Shown here: positions 43,356 to 46,585 of the stretch, one piece after another
Numbering within the stretch: position 1 is the stretch's first letter
Layout: each line of letters opens with the position of its first letter
Assembly (NCBI GenBank): GCA_903836575.1
Contig: CAILRJ010000038.1
Coordinates: 1-46,585, forward strand
DNA: 46,585 bases
Reading direction: 5' to 3'
Origin: an uncultured Burkholderiales bacterium
Lineage (GTDB): Bacteria; Pseudomonadota; Gammaproteobacteria; Burkholderiales; Burkholderiaceae_D
Position numbers and translations under genes: made by a program
Notes under the pieces: generated by a model
The model's input: the letters and a program-made list of their open reading frames with translations, nothing else
Told to the model about the DNA's origin: nothing
Databases searched by the model: none

Positions 43356-45773
43356 GTGAGCCAGCCTACCGACATCAGGGCGCTGGCCGGATTTGACCTG
43401 CAGCGGGCGCCGTGCGGCCTGTTTTTGTTCAGTGATTCGCTGGTACTGCTTTCCTCGAATAAAACCTTCGCCGACATGCTGGGGGTTAACCAGGAAGCGC
43501 TCGCTGGCAAGCCACTGGACCAGTTGTGGTCGTCAGCAATGCGCCTGGAATTTCACATGCGCGTGATGACGCTGTTGCACATGCACGGACACGTCGAAGA
43601 AATTGCCTTGATGATGCTGGCGGCCGATGGCGTCGAGCTACCGGTCCTGTTTAACGCCGTGCGCCGGGTTCACGACGGTATCGCCGTCACGCAATGTGTG
43701 GTTATCCGGATGCGCGAACGCAAGCGGCTTGAAGATGAGCTGTTTCGCGTAAAAAAAGCCACCGAGCAAATTCCCGGTGCGATTTACCAGTTCATTCTTG
43801 ATACGGACGGCACGTCGCGTTTTCCGTACGCCAGTGAAGGAATCCGGCAAATTTACGAGGTCAGCCCGATACAGTTGCAGCGTGATGCTGCGCTGGCGTT
43901 TGCACGAATCCACACGGATGATCTCGCACGCATCCATGAGGGCGTCCGGATATCGGCGCAGACATCCGGTCTCTGGCACCAGCAATACCGCGTCAACTTG
44001 CCGCGACAAGGCCTGCGGTGGATCGAGGGCAGCGCCATACCCGAGTCCCGCGCCGATGGCAGCGTGTTATGGCACGGCTATCTAGTCGATATCACCGAGC
44101 GCAAGACGCTGGAAGATATCCTGACCATAGAACACGAGCGCACCCGCGTGACCTTGCGCTCGATTGGCGACGCCGTCATCACCACCGACCGTTTTGGCCT
44201 GGTCGAGTATCTCAATCCCGTGGCCGAATCATTGACAGGCTGGCGTTGCAATGAAGCGGTCGGCCAGCCAGTGGATCAGGTCTTTCGCATCGTACACCAG
44301 CACGACCGCGCCCCGGCCGGTAATCCGGTCACGCGCTGTCTGGCAGAAGGCGCGGTCATCGGCGCAACCGCAGATGCACTCCTGATTGCCCGGCACGGTG
44401 TCGAGTATGCGGTCGAGGATTCTGCTGCACCGATATTCGGCGCGGATCGACTTGTCAGTGGTGTGGTGATGGTATTTCGGGATGTCACGTACCAGCGCGG
44501 GCAACACAAGGAAGTTGAACATCGTTCCCGCCACGACCATTTGACCGGCCTGGCGAACCGGCTGGAATTTGATCGTTTGCTGGCGGAACTGTTTGCGTCC
44601 GCCCGTAACGGGGACGTCGTGCACGTACTCTGCCTGATCGATCTGGATCGCTTCAAGGCGGTCAACGATAGTTGTGGTCATGCGGCAGGGGACCTGCTGC
44701 TGCGGAAAGTGTCGGACCTGTTATGTCAGTGTGTGCGAACTACCGACAAGGTGGCGCGCCTGGGGGGCGATGAATTCGCCGTACTGCTGCAAAATTGCGA
44801 TTTGCCGACCGCACAGCGCATTGGACAGACTATCTGCGATCGCATGGCCGACCTGTGCTTCGTGTTTGATGGCAAGCAGTTCGATGTCGGTGCCAGTATC
44901 GGCCTGGCTTTGCTGGATCGGCATTGGGAGAGCGCGCTGGAGTTGCAGCAGGCGGCTGATCAGGCCTGTTTTTCTGCCAAGGCGGCGGGTCGCGGCCGCG
45001 TCCATGTCGGGCTCGGCTCCGGTCATCAACTATTTGCGGGGCAACAACCTCGGCCCTGGGGTGTCGTCCTGCAACACGCCATCGACAATGATCGCTTCGT
45101 GCTGTTTGCCCAACCGGTTCTCGCATTGACTGATCATCCCGGCCAGCATGTTGAAGTCCTGTTGCGCCTCAGGGACGATAGTCAGACGCTAGTGTTGCCT
45201 GACGCCTTCCTGCCGGCGGCAAAGCGGTGCGGTCTGGCCGTGATCATCGATCGCTGGGTCGTGACAAAGACTTTCCAATGGCTGCTGACCGAATCGGGGC
45301 AGGCCGTCACCAGTGTGGGTATCAATATTTCCGGCGCGTCAGTCATTGACCTTGCTTTTCATCAGTTCGTCGTTGACATGCTGGCCCGGATACCAGCCAA
45401 CAAAGTATTTTTCGAGATCACTGAATCCGTGGCAATGGAACACGCGACCGAAGCGCGGGTCTTTTTTGATGCAATGCATCTTGGCGGCGCGCAGGTCGGT
45501 CTCGACGATGTCGGCCGCGGCCTGACGTCGATGGCGTATCTCAAACGCATGCCGGTGGATTACCTGAAGATCGATGGCAATGTCGTTACCAGCATGGCTG
45601 ACGATGCAGTGAACGGCGCGATGGTACGCAGCATCAATGAAATTGGCCATTTGCTGGGCATGAAGACCGTCGCCGAGGGAGTCGAAAGTGACGCGGTCGT
45701 GCAGTTGCTGCGCGCAATGGGTGTCGATTACGCGCAGGGATATCACACCGGCGCGCCACAGGCGATCGGCTAA
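43356..45773 (+). CDS. PAS-PAS-PAS-GGDEF-EAL cyclic-di-GMP signalling protein
   Basis: This is an 805-residue cytoplasmic sensor without membrane segments. PAS1 (about 10-118) has the RAPCG start and DGVELPVLFNAV end seen in RsbP-type PAS domains. PAS2 (about 135-250) and PAS3 (about 262-380) follow. The diguanylate cyclase motif GGDEF (470-474) is intact, with an RTTD inhibitory site (461-464). The EAL domain starts EVL (600-602) and keeps Asn657, Glu687, Asp717/Asp718, Lys738, Glu774 and Gln794, although the DDFGTG loop reads DDVGRG. Synthesis and breakdown of cyclic-di-GMP are both possible. The start is a GTG abutting the hydrolase stop. It overlaps the end of the convergent cyclo-ligase gene by four bases. 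Confidence 0.92.
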   Translation: MSQPTDIRALAGFDLQRAPCGLFLFSDSLVLLSSNKTFADMLGVNQEALAGKPLDQLWSSAMRLEFHMRVMTLLHMHGHVEEIALMMLAADGVELPVLFNAVRRVHDGIAVTQCVVIRMRERKRLEDELFRVKKATEQIPGAIYQFILDTDGTSRFPYASEGIRQIYEVSPIQLQRDAALAFARIHTDDLARIHEGVRISAQTSGLWHQQYRVNLPRQGLRWIEGSAIPESRADGSVLWHGYLVDITERKTLEDILTIEHERTRVTLRSIGDAVITTDRFGLVEYLNPVAESLTGWRCNEAVGQPVDQVFRIVHQHDRAPAGNPVTRCLAEGAVIGATADALLIARHGVEYAVEDSAAPIFGADRLVSGVVMVFRDVTYQRGQHKEVEHRSRHDHLTGLANRLEFDRLLAELFASARNGDVVHVLCLIDLDRFKAVNDSCGHAAGDLLLRKVSDLLCQCVRTTDKVARLGGDEFAVLLQNCDLPTAQRIGQTICDRMADLCFVFDGKQFDVGASIGLALLDRHWESALELQQAADQACFSAKAAGRGRVHVGLGSGHQLFAGQQPRPWGVVLQHAIDNDRFVLFAQPVLALTDHPGQHVEVLLRLRDDSQTLVLPDAFLPAAKRCGLAVIIDRWVVTKTFQWLLTESGQAVTSVGINISGASVIDLAFHQFVVDMLARIPANKVFFEITESVAMEHATEARVFFDAMHLGGAQVGLDDVGRGLTSMAYLKRMPVDYLKIDGNVVTSMADDAVNGAMVRSINEIGHLLGMKTVAEGVESDAVVQLLRAMGVDYAQGYHTGAPQAIG

Positions 45774-46381
45774 GTGCCTTCTTCGTACCCGCTTTCGGTA
45801 ATCAGCGCCTGCAACCGGACATCGTGCGGTGCGGCAGCAAAATCGCTCCTCGCACAATCGAAGGCAATACCAATGGTCCGGACCGTTGGCAGCAACGCTA
45901 ATGTGCGGTCATACATGCCGCCGCCGTAACCAAGACGGTAGCGCTGCGCATTGATGCCGACGCACGGAATGGCGATCGCGTCCGGGATCAGCGGCGTTGA
46001 CAGGCCGGCCGGGACCGGCACACCGAACCTGTCCGGCACCATTGGCTGGCCGGGAGTCCACGCCGTAAAGGTCAGCGGCGCGCTTGGTCCGGAGACGACC
46101 GGCAAGGCTAGTTGCACACCACGCTGTGCCAGTTGCCGATAAGCGTCGGTCAGATCCGGTTCACCGCGAATCGGCCAGTACACGGCCAGCGTCATGACCT
46201 TGCTGTCAGCTTGCCAGTCCAGCAAATGCCGGCCGATGGACTGGCAGGCTGCAGCGCGCAGATCGACTGCCAGTGCGTTGCGCTCGCCCAGCAACTGCGC
46301 ACGCAACGCCGTTTTAGTGCGGGCGAGGTCGGCTTCAGAGCTGCTGGCCCCCCATGCTATGCTTGGTTCCGTTCGGTTCAT
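45770..46381 (-). CDS. 5-formyltetrahydrofolate cyclo-ligase
   Basis: This is a 203-residue enzyme (YgfA/Fau family) that converts 5-formyl- to 5,10-methenyltetrahydrofolate using ATP. The substrate-binding YWPIRGEPDL segment (about 68-77) and the nucleotide-binding RLGYGGGMYDR motif (about 148-158) are present. Its C-terminus overlaps the EAL gene on the other strand by four bases. It is divergent from the probable lytic transglycosylase gene, with a 34-base gap. The functional link to metF is folate metabolism, though they are not in one operon. Confidence 0.95.
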   Translation of the reverse strand: MNRTEPSIAWGASSSEADLARTKTALRAQLLGERNALAVDLRAAACQSIGRHLLDWQADSKVMTLAVYWPIRGEPDLTDAYRQLAQRGVQLALPVVSGPSAPLTFTAWTPGQPMVPDRFGVPVPAGLSTPLIPDAIAIPCVGINAQRYRLGYGGGMYDRTLALLPTVRTIGIAFDCARSDFAAAPHDVRLQALITESGYEEGT

Positions 46382-46415
46382 GGCAAGTCAAATTTGTGAG
46401 TGAGGTTGCAGAGGT

Positions 46416-46585
46416 ATGATTCAATTGAAAAGGATCGCCGGCGTGGTACTCGCCGTTGCATCAAGCGTCATCATCGTGCCGGTCGCACAGGCAAAAAGTC
46501 GCGTGGCCAGTTTCGTCAATGATGACGATGTCTTCATGGCGCTGCGCGACGCCGCCCGCAGTGATGATGCCGGCAAGGCCGCCGA
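46416..46585 (+). CDS. Probable soluble lytic murein transglycosylase, 5' end only
   Basis: The first 56 codons are visible. A signal peptide (about 1-26, ending AQAKS) is followed by DDDVFMALRDAARSDDAGKAA, cut here to its core VFMALRDAARSD, a helical opening like that of Slt-type transglycosylases, which in many Burkholderiales lie beside the cyclo-ligase. The catalytic domain is beyond the window, so the call rests on this opening and the neighbourhood. AGAGG lies directly before the ATG. Confidence 0.6.
   Translation, partial: MIQLKRIAGVVLAVASSVIIVPVAQAKSRVASFVNDDDVFMALRDAARSDDAGKAA

Noticed and set aside
1-46585. tRNA, rRNA, CRISPR, insertion sequence, prophage or integron
   Set aside because: No such structure, transposase or repeat array was recognised; xerC is the chromosomal housekeeping recombinase and the holin-like gene is a widespread non-phage family.

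Overview
The window looks like chromosomal DNA of a betaproteobacterium in the Burkholderiales, most likely Oxalobacteraceae or a close relative. This is inferred from the gene families and gene order: rhodanese-grxC-secB-gpsA, gpmA-envC-ctpA, hslVU near dksA, dapF/DUF484/xerC, ahcY-holin-metF under an SAH riboswitch, and a PEP-CTERM protein. GC content is moderately high. I saw no rRNA, tRNA, CRISPR array, insertion sequence or prophage.

Layout. 1-489 is the end of a branched-chain amino-acid ABC ATPase. 497-3197 is a Cpx-like envelope-stress operon (Spy/CpxP-type chaperone, response regulator, histidine kinase) with a CpxR-type box in front. 3205-10407 holds an M16 protease, MoeB, the CtpA protease, an EnvC-type amidase activator and GpmA. 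10515-13278 runs the other way: rhodanese, GrxC, SecB, an SH3 protein and GpsA. 13405-13980 encodes a PEP-CTERM protein. 14259-25429 is a complete type II secretion operon in the order G-H-I-J-K-L-M-N-D-E-F-C.

25458-32602 is on the minus strand: HslUV with a sigma-32-like promoter, a STAS protein, a DksA lacking most zinc cysteines, a COG0523 metal GTPase, XerC and a DUF484 protein. A plus-strand Sel1-repeat gene (33000-34568) sits between DUF484 and dapF. Two lipid A-type acyltransferases follow dapF. 37377-42385 is a methyl-cycle region: metK with a structured leader, an M14 peptidase, the SAH riboswitch, ahcY, a small holin-like protein and metF.

42552-45773 is the most interesting signalling unit: an RsbQ-type alpha/beta hydrolase immediately followed by a PAS-PAS-PAS-GGDEF-EAL protein whose first PAS domain resembles that of RsbP. 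This suggests a hydrolase-generated signal feeding cyclic-di-GMP turnover. The window ends with 5-formyltetrahydrofolate cyclo-ligase and the start of a probable lytic transglycosylase.

All assignments come from reading motifs and translations by eye; no database search, alignment or folding program was run.
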